The notes: generated by a model not told the origin, from the sequence alone. Numbered from the stretch's first letter, positions 18,404 through 27,390 are shown. The stretch: 50,226 bases of DNA from an uncultured Opitutia bacterium (GCA_903913915.1 CAIWNE010000132.1:1-50226), one strand, 5' to 3'. Translations and numbers: made by a program.

Positions 18404-19288
18404 TCAGTAGACGAGCTTGTTGATCGGGTATTCCACGATACCCTCGGCGCCGGCGGCCTTGAGGGTCGGGATGAACTCGCGCGCCTGGCGGGCGTCGATG
18501 ATGGTCTCGACGGCGATCCACTCGGCGTTGCTGAGCGGGGAGACCGTCGGGTTGCGCAGGGCGGGGAGGGCGGCGGCGACCTGCTCGAGCTTGGCCTTCG
18601 GGAGGTTGAACTTGAGGCCGACCATGTGCTGCGCGGCGAGGGCGCCCTGCAGCATGAGCACGATCTGCTCGATCTTGGCGCGCTTGGCGGGATTGGCCCA
18701 GGCGGCCTTGTTCGCGACGAGGACGGTGGTGGTCTCCATCAGCTGGGCGACGATGCGCAGCTTGTTGGCCTTGATCGAGGAGCCGGTCTCGGTGATGTCG
18801 ACGATGGCGTCGGCGAGCTCAGGCACCTTCACTTCGGTGGCGCCCCAGGAGAATTCGACTTCGCATTCGACGCCCTGCGCCTTGAACCAGCGGCGGGTGG
18901 TCTCGACGAGTTCGGTGGCGACGCGCTTGCCGGCGAGGTCCTTGGCGGTCTTGACCGGAGAGGCTTCGGGCACGCACAGGACCCAGCGGGATTTCTGGGC
19001 GGAGGCGCGGCTGTAGATCAGCTCGCAGACCTGGACGACGTCGGCGTTGTTTTCCTGGACCCAGTCCTGGCCGGTGAGGCCGCAGTCGAAGAAGCCATGT
19101 TCGACGTAGCGGGCCACTTCCTGCGCGCGGATGAAACGTCCGTCGAGGGCGGGGTCGTCGAACGAGGGGCGATAAGAGCGGCTGCTCTTGGCGACGGGGA
19201 ACCCGGCCCGGGCGAAGAGCTGGAGAGTGGCCTCTTCCAGGCTTCCCTTGGGCAGACCGAGCATCAGTTTGGCGGCTTCCTGACTCAT
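18404..19288 (-). CDS. hisG: ATP phosphoribosyltransferase, long form
   Basis: First enzyme of histidine synthesis, joining ATP and PRPP. ATG at 19288 gives 294 residues (MSQEAAKLMLGLPKGSLEE); an upstream start at 19330 is possible but adds unconserved sequence. Catalytic part: LPKGSLEE, EVARYVEHGFFDCGLTGQDW, VATELVETTRRWF, PELADAIVDITETGSSIKAN (PRPP loop). The extra C-terminal domain, from about residue 215, marks the homohexameric, histidine-feedback-regulated long form, so no HisZ partner is required. Heads the hisG-aguB-aguA transcription unit. Confidence 0.95.
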   Translation of the reverse strand: MSQEAAKLMLGLPKGSLEEATLQLFARAGFPVAKSSRSYRPSFDDPALDGRFIRAQEVARYVEHGFFDCGLTGQDWVQENNADVVQVCELIYSRASAQKSRWVLCVPEASPVKTAKDLAGKRVATELVETTRRWFKAQGVECEVEFSWGATEVKVPELADAIVDITETGSSIKANKLRIVAQLMETTTVLVANKAAWANPAKRAKIEQIVLMLQGALAAQHMVGLKFNLPKAKLEQVAAALPALRNPTVSPLSNAEWIAVETIIDARQAREFIPTLKAAGAEGIVEYPINKLVY

Positions 19289-19382
19289 TGGACCATGGAG
19301 GAAGCCCACCCTAAGCCCCTCCGCAAGCATTAAGGGTTTGACTCATAAACCTCAGCAAAAGACCATATTTCAACTAAAACTC

Positions 19383-19742
19383 ATGACGCGCTCCCTGCTC
19401 TTCCTCGCCCTCGCCGCTTCCTTCGTGGGTTGCAAAACCGTCTCGTCCTCCGCCGGCAGCTCCGTTCGCTACTCTTGGGAGAAGGACGCCCCTGCCGCCG
19501 TCGACAATACCCATGCCACCGTCCGCGCGGTTCGCCCGGAGTTCGCCCTGATCGAACTTTCTCCGATCGAGAAGCGTGATGCCGGCGCTCGTCTCCAGTT
19601 GACCAAGGCCGGCAAGAGTTTCGGCGTCGAAATCATCAAGTCCGACGACAAGTCCGCCGTGGTCGCCATCCTGGCCGGCCAGGCCTCCGTACCGGAAGTC
19701 CGCGTCGGCGACGCCCTCACCGTCGCCGTCCTCGCCCAGTAA
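19383..19742 (+). CDS. Small putative lipoprotein
   Basis: 119 residues from ATG at 19383. MTRSLLFLALAASFVGCKTV has a basic start, a hydrophobic core and a lipobox-like FVGC, so Cys17 is probably lipidated. The mature part, with SWEKDAPAAVDNTHATVRAV, FALIELSP and QASVPEVRVGDALTVAVL, suggests a compact beta domain of unknown family. An upstream in-frame ATG at 19338 would bury the signal and is less likely. A clear intrinsic terminator follows (19778-19812), so it may be monocistronic. Confidence 0.75.
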   Translation: MTRSLLFLALAASFVGCKTVSSSAGSSVRYSWEKDAPAAVDNTHATVRAVRPEFALIELSPIEKRDAGARLQLTKAGKSFGVEIIKSDDKSAVVAILAGQASVPEVRVGDALTVAVLAQ

Positions 19743-19777
19743 GGACCCTCGGGCGTCACACCCCCCGAGACAGAAGG

Positions 19778-19812
19778 ACCCGCCTGCCCCTCGGTAGCGG
19801 GTCTTTCTCTTG
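19778..19812 (+). terminator. Intrinsic terminator after the lipoprotein gene
   Basis: GACCCGC (19778-19784) pairs perfectly with GCGGGTC (19798-19804), 13-nt loop, followed by TTTCTCTT. The hairpin starts 35 nt after the stop codon. Confidence 0.8.
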
Positions 19813-19909
19813 GGCGAGAGCCCAGAAAAAGGCCCATAAACCTTGCCTTTCGCGTCCGCCGTTGACCCTGCTCAGTGGCACGCCTACTGCTCGATTTCAG
19901 CGTCCGTCG

Positions 19910-20677
19910 ATGCCCGTTCCCTCCCAAAGCACCCGTCTCGGGTCCGCCCTGCGCAAGCTTCTCGCGATGCTTTGCGGCGTGGCGCTGTTCCTGGTGGTGG
20001 CTGGCTTGCTGGCGGTCTGGGCCATGGGGCGGTTCTCTCCCAAGCTGCTCGATTCCTCCCTCTCGACGCAGTCCGGGGCCCATCTGGCGGTCGAAGCCAA
20101 CGACACGAACCTCTTTGCCGGGCGGCTCTCCTATTCTGGGCTGACGATCACCAACCCGACCCGCTGGACTGAGCGCGAGTTCCTCAAGGTGCGCCGGATC
20201 GCCATCGACCTCGACCCGTTCACGTTCTTCGAAGGCGGCAGCCAGACGGTGAACGACGCCGAACTCGACATCGAGCACCTGACGATCGTCGGCAAGGCCG
20301 ACTTCCTGGCGGACAACAACGCGAAGGACATCTTCAACGGACTGAAGACCAGCGCGTCTGCTCCCGTCTCCAAGCCCTCCGCCCCGTCCGACCACAAGCA
20401 GCCCTTCCTGATCAAGCACCTGCGCGTGCGCATCGATCGCATCACGGTCATCTCCGGCGACGGCACCGCGGACCGCAAGGTGGTCGTCGACCAGGCTTTC
20501 AACTACGTCTTCGAGGCCCGCGACATCACCGAGCGCAACTTCGACGAGAAGGTCTCACGCCCGATGGGCGCGCAGGCCGTGCAGACCGCCGCCCAGAAGC
20601 AGCCCGAATTGCTCCTCGACCTCGCCCGCGAACGCGTCCGCAGGTCCGTCACCGAAAAACTGCTCAACGAAAAATAA
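19910..20677 (+). CDS. Membrane-anchored protein, AsmA-like
   Basis: 255 residues from ATG at 19910. One N-terminal helix (LLAMLCGVALFLVVAGLLAVW) anchors a periplasmic domain with repeated beta-strand patterns such as LFAGRLSYSGLTITNP, LKVRRIAIDLDP and FLIKHLRVRIDRITVISGDG, the style of AsmA/DUF748 proteins that act at the envelope. The C-terminus is helical and charged (LLLDLARERVRRSVTEKLL). A TTG at 19862 is an alternative start. Sits 4 nt ahead of grpE. The AsmA resemblance is by eye and needs a profile search. Confidence 0.7.
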   Translation: MPVPSQSTRLGSALRKLLAMLCGVALFLVVAGLLAVWAMGRFSPKLLDSSLSTQSGAHLAVEANDTNLFAGRLSYSGLTITNPTRWTEREFLKVRRIAIDLDPFTFFEGGSQTVNDAELDIEHLTIVGKADFLADNNAKDIFNGLKTSASAPVSKPSAPSDHKQPFLIKHLRVRIDRITVISGDGTADRKVVVDQAFNYVFEARDITERNFDEKVSRPMGAQAVQTAAQKQPELLLDLARERVRRSVTEKLLNEK

Positions 20678-20681
20678 TCTC

Positions 20682-21188
20682 ATGACCGAACCCGTCCCCT
20701 CTCCCGAATCTTCCCAGCCCGACGCCGCGACCCGCATCGCCGAGCTCGAAGGCCAGGTCGCCATGCTCAAGGACACGGTGTTGCGCAGCAACGCCGACCA
20801 GCAGAACCAGCAGCGTCGCCATCAGCGCGAACGCGAAGAGCTCCGCAAGTATGCCACCTCCGGCCTGCTCGAAGACCTGCTCCCCGCGCTTGATTCGCTC
20901 AATCTCGGCCTCGAGTCGGCCGCGAAGCAGACCGACGGCCGCGCCGTCGCCGAAGGCTTCCGCATGGCGGTCGGCCAGCTCCGTTCGATCCTTTCGTCCC
21001 AAGGGCTCGTCGAGGTCAGCCCGGTCGGCCAGCCCTTCGATCCTTCGCGCCATGAGGCCGTCGGTTCCGAGGCCAGCGCCGACGCCGCCGAAGGCACGGT
21101 GCTGCGCGTCGCCCGTTCGGGGTGGCTGCTCCATGACCGCGTGCTCCGTCCGGCCGCGGTCTTCGTCTCCTCCGGCGCCGCCAAGTAA
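20682..21188 (+). CDS. grpE: GrpE nucleotide exchange factor
   Basis: Releases ADP from DnaK in the Hsp70 cycle. 168 residues: an acidic variable start, a long coiled coil (AATRIAELEGQVAMLKDTVL through REELRKYATS) and the C-terminal beta wing with LEDLLPALDSLNLGLE, FDPSRHEAVGS and VLRVARSGWLLHDRVLRPAAV. Adjacent to dnaJ (9-nt gap); dnaK is not in the window. No CIRCE element (TTAGCACTC-type inverted repeat) is visible upstream. Confidence 0.95.
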   Translation: MTEPVPSPESSQPDAATRIAELEGQVAMLKDTVLRSNADQQNQQRRHQREREELRKYATSGLLEDLLPALDSLNLGLESAAKQTDGRAVAEGFRMAVGQLRSILSSQGLVEVSPVGQPFDPSRHEAVGSEASADAAEGTVLRVARSGWLLHDRVLRPAAVFVSSGAAK

Positions 21189-21197
21189 CCTATCCCG

Positions 21198-22340
21198 ATG
21201 GCCGACGATTATTATACCCTGCTGGGCGTCGCGAAGTCCGCGTCCGCCGACGAGCTGAAGAAGGCCTATCGCAAGAAGGCCATGGAATTCCACCCGGACC
21301 GCAATCCGGGCAACAAGGAAGCCGAGGAGAAATTCAAGAAGGTCTCCCGCGCGTACGAGATCCTCGGCGACGAATCCAAGCGTAAGCTTTACGACCAGCA
21401 CGGCGAAGCCGCCTTCGACCCCAACATGGGCGGCGGCGCCGGCCGCGGCCAGGCGGGCGGCGGTTTCCGCGGCGCCGATCCGCGCGACATCTTCGAGCAG
21501 ATGTTCGGCGGTGGCGGTGGCGGCGGCTTCGGCGACATGTTCGGCGGCGGCGGCCAGACGCAGGAGAACGACGGCGAGGACCTGCGGGTGGACCTCAAGA
21601 TCACGCTCGAAGAGGCTGCCGAAGGCGTCGAACGCAAGATCCCCTATCGCAAGCACGTCGCCTGCGCGAAGTGTTCCGGCTCCGGCGCCGAAGCCGGTTC
21701 GAAGAAGACCCGCTGTCCGACCTGCGGCGGCCAGGGCCAGGTCGTCCGTTCGAACGGTTTCTTCCAGATGCGCCAGGTCTGCCCGTCCTGCGGCGGCCAA
21801 GGCGAACGCATCGACAAGCCTTGCAAGCCCTGTTCCGGCGAAGGCCGCACGGTGGCCGAATCCACCGTCACCTTGCGCATCCCTCCCGGCGTCGACACGG
21901 GCACGAAGCTCCGCTCCAGCGGCAACGGTTCGGCCGGCCGCCGCGGCGCGCCTGCCGGCGATCTCTACGTCTACATCACGGTGACGGAACACGAACTCTT
22001 CGAACGCGACGGCGACGACCTCGCCTGCAGCGTGCCGGTGAAGTTCTCGGTCGCCGCGCTCGGCGGCAAGATCGTCGTCCCGAAGCTCAAGGGTAAGACC
22101 AACCTGAACATCCCCGCCGGCACCCAGGGCGGCACGACCTTCCGCCTCCGCGGCGAAGGCATGCCGCCGCTCCGCGGCTCGACGCCGGGCGACCTCCTCG
22201 TGCGCGTCGACATCGACGTGCCGAAGAAGATGACCGACAAGGAAAAGGAAGCCCTCAAGGCCTATGCCGCAGCCTGCGGCGACGAAGCCGCGCCGGTCTC
22301 CGAATCCTGGCGCACGAAGTTCAAGAAGTTCTTCCCTTAA
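21198..22340 (+). CDS. dnaJ: Chaperone DnaJ
   Basis: Hsp40 co-chaperone that stimulates DnaK ATPase. 380 residues with all four parts: J domain with HPD in [19 protein letters not shown], a Gly/Phe-rich linker ([20 protein letters not shown]), the zinc region with four CxxCxGxG-type repeats ([32 protein letters not shown]) and the C-terminal substrate domain ([33 protein letters not shown]). Cotranscribed with grpE. Confidence 0.97.
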   Translation: MADDYYTLLGVAKSASADELKKAYRKKAMEFHPDRNPGNKEAEEKFKKVSRAYEILGDESKRKLYDQHGEAAFDPNMGGGAGRGQAGGGFRGADPRDIFEQMFGGGGGGGFGDMFGGGGQTQENDGEDLRVDLKITLEEAAEGVERKIPYRKHVACAKCSGSGAEAGSKKTRCPTCGGQGQVVRSNGFFQMRQVCPSCGGQGERIDKPCKPCSGEGRTVAESTVTLRIPPGVDTGTKLRSSGNGSAGRRGAPAGDLYVYITVTEHELFERDGDDLACSVPVKFSVAALGGKIVVPKLKGKTNLNIPAGTQGGTTFRLRGEGMPPLRGSTPGDLLVRVDIDVPKKMTDKEKEALKAYAAACGDEAAPVSESWRTKFKKFFP

Positions 22341-22379
22341 CCCCCTTGCCCGACGGGGGGCGGGTCGTAAGGTGGACCT

Positions 22380-23306
22380 ATGCCGCGCGATCCGGGCCAG
22401 ACCGAACGACTCATCCGCCGTCTCCGCTGGGACGAGCTGGACCGGCCGTGGTTGCTCCGCTTCGCGGAGTTCGCGCGCGAGGAGGATCTCGCCGGCCTCG
22501 GCCTCGCCGAGCGTCCGCTGCGCACGGGTGATCCGTCGGCGGCCTTGCTCGCTTGCGCCGAACGCGCCCGCGCCCGGATCGTCGCTCGCCGTCCGATCGT
22601 CCTCGCGGGCCTCGGACTCCTGGATGTCGTGTTCGCGGCCTACGGCGGCCGCTGTCAGGCCAAGCCGCTCGCCTACGACGGCCAGTTCGTCCCGGCGGGC
22701 ACCGCGGTCGCCGAAGTCGAAGGCCCGGCGGCCGAACTGCTTTCCGCCGAACGCATCCTGCTGAACTTCCTCCAGCGTCTCTGCGGCGTCGCCACGCATA
22801 CCCGCGATCACGTCCTTGCGCTCGGCTCTTCGCCCACGAAGCTGCTCGACACGCGCAAGACGACGCCGGGCTTCCGTATGCTCGAGAAATATGCCGTCGG
22901 CCAAGGCGGCGGCTACAACCACCGGCTCGGGCTCTTCGACCGCATCATGGTGAAGGACAATCACCTCGCGGCGGGCGGAGCCACGGCCGGCGAACGCATC
23001 ACGAAGATGGTCCGCGCCGCCCGGGAAAGCCGTCCCGACCTGCTCGTCGAGGTGGAGGTAGACCGGCTCGACCAGATCGCCCCGGTCCTCAAGGCCGGAG
23101 CGGACATCGTCCTGCTCGACAACTTCCCGGTCGCCGACCTCCGCGAAGCCATCCCGCTGCTCCGCGGCAAGGCCTGGTCCGAGGTCAGCGGCGGCGTCAG
23201 CCTCGAATCCCTTCCGCTCATCGGCGCGCTCGCTCCCGACTTCGTCTCGAGCGGCGCGCTCACCCACGCCGCGCCGTGGTGCGACCTCGGCCTCGACTGG
23301 CTCTGA
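22380..23306 (+). CDS. nadC: Nicotinate-nucleotide pyrophosphorylase (carboxylating)
   Basis: Converts quinolinate and PRPP to nicotinate mononucleotide in NAD synthesis. 308 residues. AERILLNFLQRLCGVATHT, LLDTRKTTPGFRMLEKYAV, GGYNHRLGLFDRIMVKDNH, VEVEVDRLDQI, VLLDNFP and SGGVSLESLPL are the QPRTase signatures. AAGGTGG 7-13 nt ahead of the ATG is one of the few Shine-Dalgarno-like sequences in the window. The stop is 4 nt before birA. Confidence 0.95.
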   Translation: MPRDPGQTERLIRRLRWDELDRPWLLRFAEFAREEDLAGLGLAERPLRTGDPSAALLACAERARARIVARRPIVLAGLGLLDVVFAAYGGRCQAKPLAYDGQFVPAGTAVAEVEGPAAELLSAERILLNFLQRLCGVATHTRDHVLALGSSPTKLLDTRKTTPGFRMLEKYAVGQGGGYNHRLGLFDRIMVKDNHLAAGGATAGERITKMVRAARESRPDLLVEVEVDRLDQIAPVLKAGADIVLLDNFPVADLREAIPLLRGKAWSEVSGGVSLESLPLIGALAPDFVSSGALTHAAPWCDLGLDWL

Positions 23307-23310
23307 CGCC

Positions 23311-24300
23311 ATGCCCGCCCTCGACAGCAGCATCCTGCTCGCGTTCCTCGAAGCCCCCGGCGAACCGGTCAGCGGCGACCGTCTCGCGAAGGAACTCGGG
23401 GTCTCTCGCGTGGCGATCTGGAGCCGGCTGGAGCGGCTGCGTGCCGCAGGGTTTTCCTTCAAGGCTTCGACCCGCAAGGGCTATGAGCTGAAGTCGGTGC
23501 CGCGCGAGATCAACGCCGCGTTGCTCGACGCGCATCTCCGCCTTCTGAAGGTCTCCGCGGCCGTCGAGCTGCTCGCCGAGGTCGACAGCACCAATTCGGA
23601 GGCCGAGCGTCGTCTCGCCGCGGGGCAGGAGGCGCCCTTCGCGGTGCTCGCCCGTTCGCAGCGCGCCGGCCGCGGCCGCCTCGGTCGAAAGTGGCACAGC
23701 GCGCAGTCCGGCAACCTTTACCTATCCCTGGCGTTCCGCCCGTTCATCTCGCCCGACCGGCTCAAGCCGTTCACGCTTTGGATGGGACTGGCGCTCTGCG
23801 CGCATCTCGAGAAATCCCTCGGCCTGAAGCTCGGCTTGAAATGGCCCAACGACCTCCAGTCATCCGACGGACGCAAGGTCGCCGGCATGCTGACCGAGGC
23901 TCGCCTCGACGCCGATTCGGTCCGCGAGCTGGTCTTCGGCCTCGGCCTCAACCTCACGGGCCAGCCCAAGGATTTTCCTGCCGAGATCCGTGCGACCGCC
24001 GGCTCGCTCGAAGCGGCCCTCGGCGAACCGATCGACGTCAATCGCGAGGCGGCCGCTGTCATCGCCGCGCTCTTTCGCGCCTGGGAGCAGTTCGAGGAGG
24101 GCACGTGGTCGCGATCCTTCCGCAAGCTCTGGCAGTCCTATGACGTGCTCGCCGGCAAATCCGTGCGCGTCGGCCTGCGCGGAGACCCCGTCGCCGGCAT
24201 CGTCGACGGCATCGACGACGAGGGATCGCTGATCCTCCGAACGGGCGGCGGTCGCAAGACCATCGTCTCTTCCGGCGAGGTCACGCTGCGCAAGCCCTGA
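23311..24300 (+). CDS. birA: Biotin--[acetyl-CoA carboxylase] ligase with HTH domain
   Basis: Attaches biotin to the acetyl-CoA carboxylase carrier protein and, with its DNA-binding domain, may repress biotin genes. 329 residues. Winged helix at about residues 5-65 (SGDRLAKELGVSRVAIWSRL), then the ligase core: EVDSTNSEAERRL, SQRAGRGRLGRKWHS (biotinyl-AMP loop), GNLYLSLAFRP, KWPNDLQ, KVAGMLTEARLD, GLGLNL. The C-terminal SH3-like domain has GIVDGIDDEGSLILRTGGG. No biotin operator is recognisable nearby. Confidence 0.95.
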   Translation: MPALDSSILLAFLEAPGEPVSGDRLAKELGVSRVAIWSRLERLRAAGFSFKASTRKGYELKSVPREINAALLDAHLRLLKVSAAVELLAEVDSTNSEAERRLAAGQEAPFAVLARSQRAGRGRLGRKWHSAQSGNLYLSLAFRPFISPDRLKPFTLWMGLALCAHLEKSLGLKLGLKWPNDLQSSDGRKVAGMLTEARLDADSVRELVFGLGLNLTGQPKDFPAEIRATAGSLEAALGEPIDVNREAAAVIAALFRAWEQFEEGTWSRSFRKLWQSYDVLAGKSVRVGLRGDPVAGIVDGIDDEGSLILRTGGGRKTIVSSGEVTLRKP

Positions 24301-24339
24301 GCGCTTGCCCCGCGGCTCCTTCCGCCTTACTTCTTCCTC

Positions 24340-25092
24340 GTGTCCCTCTTCTGTCTCGATGTCGGCAACACGCACGCGCACTGGGGCGTCGTCGACGGCC
24401 GCCAGGTGATCGCCCATGGCGAGCTGCCGACGGCCTCCCTTGAGACCGCTTCGCTGACGGCCTTGTTCGCCGCGCATCCGACGGAGGGCATCGCGCTCGC
24501 GAGCGTCGTCCCGAAGGTGACCGCCGCGATCCAGCCGGCTCTCCTCAGCGGCGGCCAGCCCTTCTACCATCTGCGCCACGACAACGTGAAAGGACTCGGC
24601 TTCGATTATCCGAAGCCGGCCGAGGTGGGCCAGGATCGTCTCGCGGACTGCGTCGGCGCCCAGCTCGTCGCGGGCGCGCCCGCGGTGATCGTCGGCATGG
24701 GGACGGCCACCACCGTCGACATCCTGACCGAACGCGGCTACGCCGGCGGCATCATCGCCCCCGGACTCGGCGTGATGACGCAATATCTTCATGAACGCAC
24801 GGCGCTCCTGCCGGCGCTCGATCCCTCCGCGCTGCTCGGCGGCCCGGCCATCGGCAAGTCGACCGTCGACGCCATGCGCGCCGGTTGCGCCCTTGGTTTC
24901 GCGGGCATGATCGGCGCGCTGCTCGACGGCGTCTGCGCCGAGCTCGTCCGCCAAGGTTCGCCGATGCCCAAGGTGATCGTCACCGGCGGCGCCGCCGTCT
25001 ACCTGCCCGCATCCTGGCAGACGCGCGTGACGCACGAGCCGCACCTGACTTTGCTCGGCCTGGCCGAGGCCCATCGACGCCATTTCGCATGA
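24340..25092 (+). CDS. coaX: Type III pantothenate kinase
   Basis: First step of CoA synthesis, ATP-dependent phosphorylation of pantothenate. 250 residues from GTG at 24340. ASKHA-fold motifs: FCLDVGNTHAHWGVVDG (phosphate 1), AEVGQDRLADCVGA (the conserved G-D-R), VGMGTATTVDILTERG (phosphate 2) and GGIIAPGLGVM. Complements coaC elsewhere in the window. Overlaps the next small gene by 4 nt. Confidence 0.93.
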   Translation: MSLFCLDVGNTHAHWGVVDGRQVIAHGELPTASLETASLTALFAAHPTEGIALASVVPKVTAAIQPALLSGGQPFYHLRHDNVKGLGFDYPKPAEVGQDRLADCVGAQLVAGAPAVIVGMGTATTVDILTERGYAGGIIAPGLGVMTQYLHERTALLPALDPSALLGGPAIGKSTVDAMRAGCALGFAGMIGALLDGVCAELVRQGSPMPKVIVTGGAAVYLPASWQTRVTHEPHLTLLGLAEAHRRHFA

Positions 25093-25292
25093 GTGAATCC
25101 GACCCTTTGGCGAAGCTTCGCCGTTTCGTGCCCCTCCTCGCCTTGGTGATCCTGCTCCAGGCCGGCTTCCTCGTCTACGCGCTCTTCGCCGACAGGCTCC
25201 CGAAGGTCTGGCCGCTGGTGGCCGGAGACCTCGTCTTCACGGGCGTCCTGCTCTTCGCGCTCTGGCGGCTGCTGGGCCGCAGGCGCGGTTAG
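25089..25292 (+). CDS. Small two-helix membrane protein
   Basis: 67 residues starting MSESDPLAKLRRFVPLLALV, with two hydrophobic helices (VPLLALVILLQAGFLVYALF and LVFTGVLLFALWRLL) and a basic tail RRRG. No family recognised. ATG at 25089 overlaps the coaX stop (ATGA). Its stop TAG shares TTAG (25289-25292) with the stop of the PfkB gene on the opposite strand. Confidence 0.7.
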   Translation: MSESDPLAKLRRFVPLLALVILLQAGFLVYALFADRLPKVWPLVAGDLVFTGVLLFALWRLLGRRRG

Positions 25293-26233
25293 GCCTTGAT
25301 CAGCTTCAGGAGTTCCTTGCGGCGGGCACGGATCTCGCGGCAGCCGGCCTTGGCCAGGCGGTCGGTCGAGAAGGCTTCGACGGTGAGGCTCGCGACGGCG
25401 GTGCCATAGACCATGGCCTGCTTGAGGGTCGCGAAGTCCGTCGCCCCGGCCGAGGCCAGGTAGCCTAGCAGGGCTCCGGCGAAGCTGTCTCCGGCGCCGG
25501 TGGGGTCGCGCAGTTCGGTGACCGGGTAGGCGGGCAGCATGAACAGGCCTTCCTCATGGAAGAGCACGGCGCCGTGTTCGCCCTTCTTGATGATGACGGT
25601 CTTGCAGCCGTGCTTGCGCAGGGCGTGGCCGGCGACGATCGCGTTCGCTTCGCCGGTGAGCTTCGCGGATTCGGTGTCGTTGACGACGAGCAGGTCCGCG
25701 CGACGCATGACTTCGCCGAGCTTCTCGCGCTGCGTCTCGATCCAGATGTCGATGGTGTCGGCGAGCACATAGCGCGGCGAAGTGAGCTGGTTGAGGACCT
25801 CGAGCTGCAGGTCGGGCCGGATGTTGCCGAGCATCACGAACGGCGACGCGCGGTGCGCCTCGGGCAGCTTCGGCTTGAAGTGCTCGAAGACGTTGAGCTG
25901 CAGGTCTTCGGTGTCGCGGCGGTTGTAGTTCTCGTGGTAACGGCCTCGCCAGAAGAACGTGCGTCCGGAGGAATCGGTGAGCAGTCCGTCGAGGTCGATG
26001 CCGCGCTTGGCGAGCTTGTTGCGGTCGCGGTCGCGGAAGTCGTGGCCGACGACGCCCACGATGCGCGGCGGCGCGAAGTAGCTCGCGGCGAGGCAGGCAT
26101 AGGAGGCGCTGCCGCCGAGGATGCGTTCGCCCTTGTCGTGCGGGGTGACGATGCTGTCGTACGCGACGGAGCCGACGACGAGGACGGGGTCGGCCTCGCG
26201 GCCCTTGTGCTTGATGCGGGTGGGAGTGGTCAT
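25289..26233 (-). CDS. PfkB-family carbohydrate/nucleoside kinase
   Basis: Ribokinase-fold kinase, 314 residues. N-terminal VLVVGSVAYDSIVTP and the Gly-rich ILGGSASYACLAASYF, then VGVVGHDF, LVVNDTESAKLTGEANA, VIIKKGEHGAVLF and the PfkB signature 2 with catalytic Asp, LRDPTGAGDSFAGALLGYL. The substrate cannot be assigned; sugar, adenosine or another small alcohol are all possible. Its start overlaps the Nudix stop by 4 nt on the same strand. Confidence 0.88.
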   Translation of the reverse strand: MTTPTRIKHKGREADPVLVVGSVAYDSIVTPHDKGERILGGSASYACLAASYFAPPRIVGVVGHDFRDRDRNKLAKRGIDLDGLLTDSSGRTFFWRGRYHENYNRRDTEDLQLNVFEHFKPKLPEAHRASPFVMLGNIRPDLQLEVLNQLTSPRYVLADTIDIWIETQREKLGEVMRRADLLVVNDTESAKLTGEANAIVAGHALRKHGCKTVIIKKGEHGAVLFHEEGLFMLPAYPVTELRDPTGAGDSFAGALLGYLASAGATDFATLKQAMVYGTAVASLTVEAFSTDRLAKAGCREIRARRKELLKLIKA

Positions 26234-26787
26234 GTGAAGAGGTCGGGGCGTACGTCACGTAGACGGTAGAGCGCGAGCAGGGCGAGCGAATGCTGCGCGG
26301 CGTTGACGAGCGCCTGCTCGAGCGCGGCCTTGGGGCGTACCGCCAGCACCTGGATCTCCTCGTGCTCGTCCGGGGCGCGCCGGCCCGTGGGGCGGACGCC
26401 TTCCAGCAGCACGAAATGGCAGCGATTGGCCTGGATGGCGGGGTTCGGCGCGCAGGTGCCGAGCAGGCTGGCCCGGCCGCCGTCGAAGCCGGTCTCTTCC
26501 TCCGTCTCGCGCACGGCGGCGAGCACGGGGTCTTCGCCGCGCTCGATGATGCCGCCTGGCGCCTCCGTCGAGAGGTCGCGCGTGCCGAAGCGATATTGCC
26601 GCACCATCACGAGACGTCCGTCCTCGGTGATCGGGAGCGCGAGCACCCAGTCGCCGGAACGGAGCACAAAAAAATCACCCTCTCGTTTGTCGAGAGGGTG
26701 ATCACAGTGTTCCTTGTAAACCCGGAAAACCCTGCAGTCGGCGTGGAGCTCTTCGTGCTGGACGGACCAGCGGGAGGGCGCCGACAT
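26230..26787 (-). CDS. Nudix hydrolase, ADP-ribose pyrophosphatase-like
   Basis: 185 residues. Complete Nudix box GIIERGEDPVLAAVRETEEE followed by TGF, with the GxxxxxExxxxxxxREUxEExGU spacing intact near residues 79-101, preceded by VRQYRFGTRDLSTEAPGG. The RQYR element and the NPAI motif after the box are those of ADP-ribose pyrophosphatases. Likely clears ADP-ribose or a similar nucleotide sugar. The start lies 8 nt below the LysM gene stop, so the three leftward genes are probably one operon. Confidence 0.88.
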   Translation of the reverse strand: MSAPSRWSVQHEELHADCRVFRVYKEHCDHPLDKREGDFFVLRSGDWVLALPITEDGRLVMVRQYRFGTRDLSTEAPGGIIERGEDPVLAAVRETEEETGFDGGRASLLGTCAPNPAIQANRCHFVLLEGVRPTGRRAPDEHEEIQVLAVRPKAALEQALVNAAQHSLALLALYRLRDVRPDLFT

Positions 26788-26795
26788 GCGTGAGC

Positions 26796-27302
26796 TTACT
26801 TGGTCTTCAGCTTCTGGCCGATCTTGAGCTTGTTGGAGTCCACGCCAGGGTTGAGGTCCTGGATGGCCTTCAGCGAGATGCCGGCCTTCTTGGCGATGGA
26901 GCCGAGCGTCTCGCCCTTGGCGACGACGTGTTCGCCAGGACCAGCGGCGGCGCCGGACTTGCCGTCGGCGGACTTGGTGGCCTTCGGGGCGGAAGCGACT
27001 TTCTGGAGAGCGGCGATCTGTTCGGCGAGGGCCTTTTCGTTGGCTTCGGTGGCCTGCTTGGTGGCGGCGAGGTCGGCGGAGACAGCCTGGACGTCGGCGG
27101 CGTTGGCCTTGGAGGCGATGGTGGCGCCGAGTTCGGCGACGCTGGCCTTGGCGGCGGCGGCTTCTTCACCGGCGGTCTGGGCAGCGCCCTTGGCCTTGAT
27201 GCCGAGCACGAGGCCGGCGGCGCCGAGAGCGAAACCGAGGATGCCCACGATGAGCGGGAGCTTGGATTCGGAAGAGGAGGGAGAGATGTTGTCGTTTTCC
27301 AT
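26796..27302 (-). CDS. LysM-domain membrane-anchored protein
   Basis: 168 residues. An N-terminal helix (LPLIVGILGFALGAAGLVLGI), an Ala-rich coiled coil at about residues 45-105 and a single C-terminal LysM domain (HVVAKGETLGSIAKKAGISL, then LNPGVDSNKLKIGQKL), the peptidoglycan-binding fold. Likely tethers to or senses cell wall in the periplasm. First gene of the leftward LysM-Nudix-PfkB run. The upstream strand carries CACCTCC rather than a Shine-Dalgarno sequence. Confidence 0.88.
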   Translation of the reverse strand: MENDNISPSSSESKLPLIVGILGFALGAAGLVLGIKAKGAAQTAGEEAAAAKASVAELGATIASKANAADVQAVSADLAATKQATEANEKALAEQIAALQKVASAPKATKSADGKSGAAAGPGEHVVAKGETLGSIAKKAGISLKAIQDLNPGVDSNKLKIGQKLKTK

Positions 27303-27390
27303 GTATGGAGGTGTTTTGCGGGTTGGAACAGTTGGAGATTAGCGGTTTGACACGGACGGCAACACAAAATCAGACTGTTTGTTCGGGTAC

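Noticed and set aside
22341..22379. Terminator between dnaJ and nadC
   Set aside because: CCCCC-N9-GGGGG can pair weakly but no T-run follows; not convincing.
20664..23477. A 937-codon open frame on the minus strand across grpE-dnaJ-nadC
   Set aside because: Antisense shadow of three conserved genes, biased composition and no domain.
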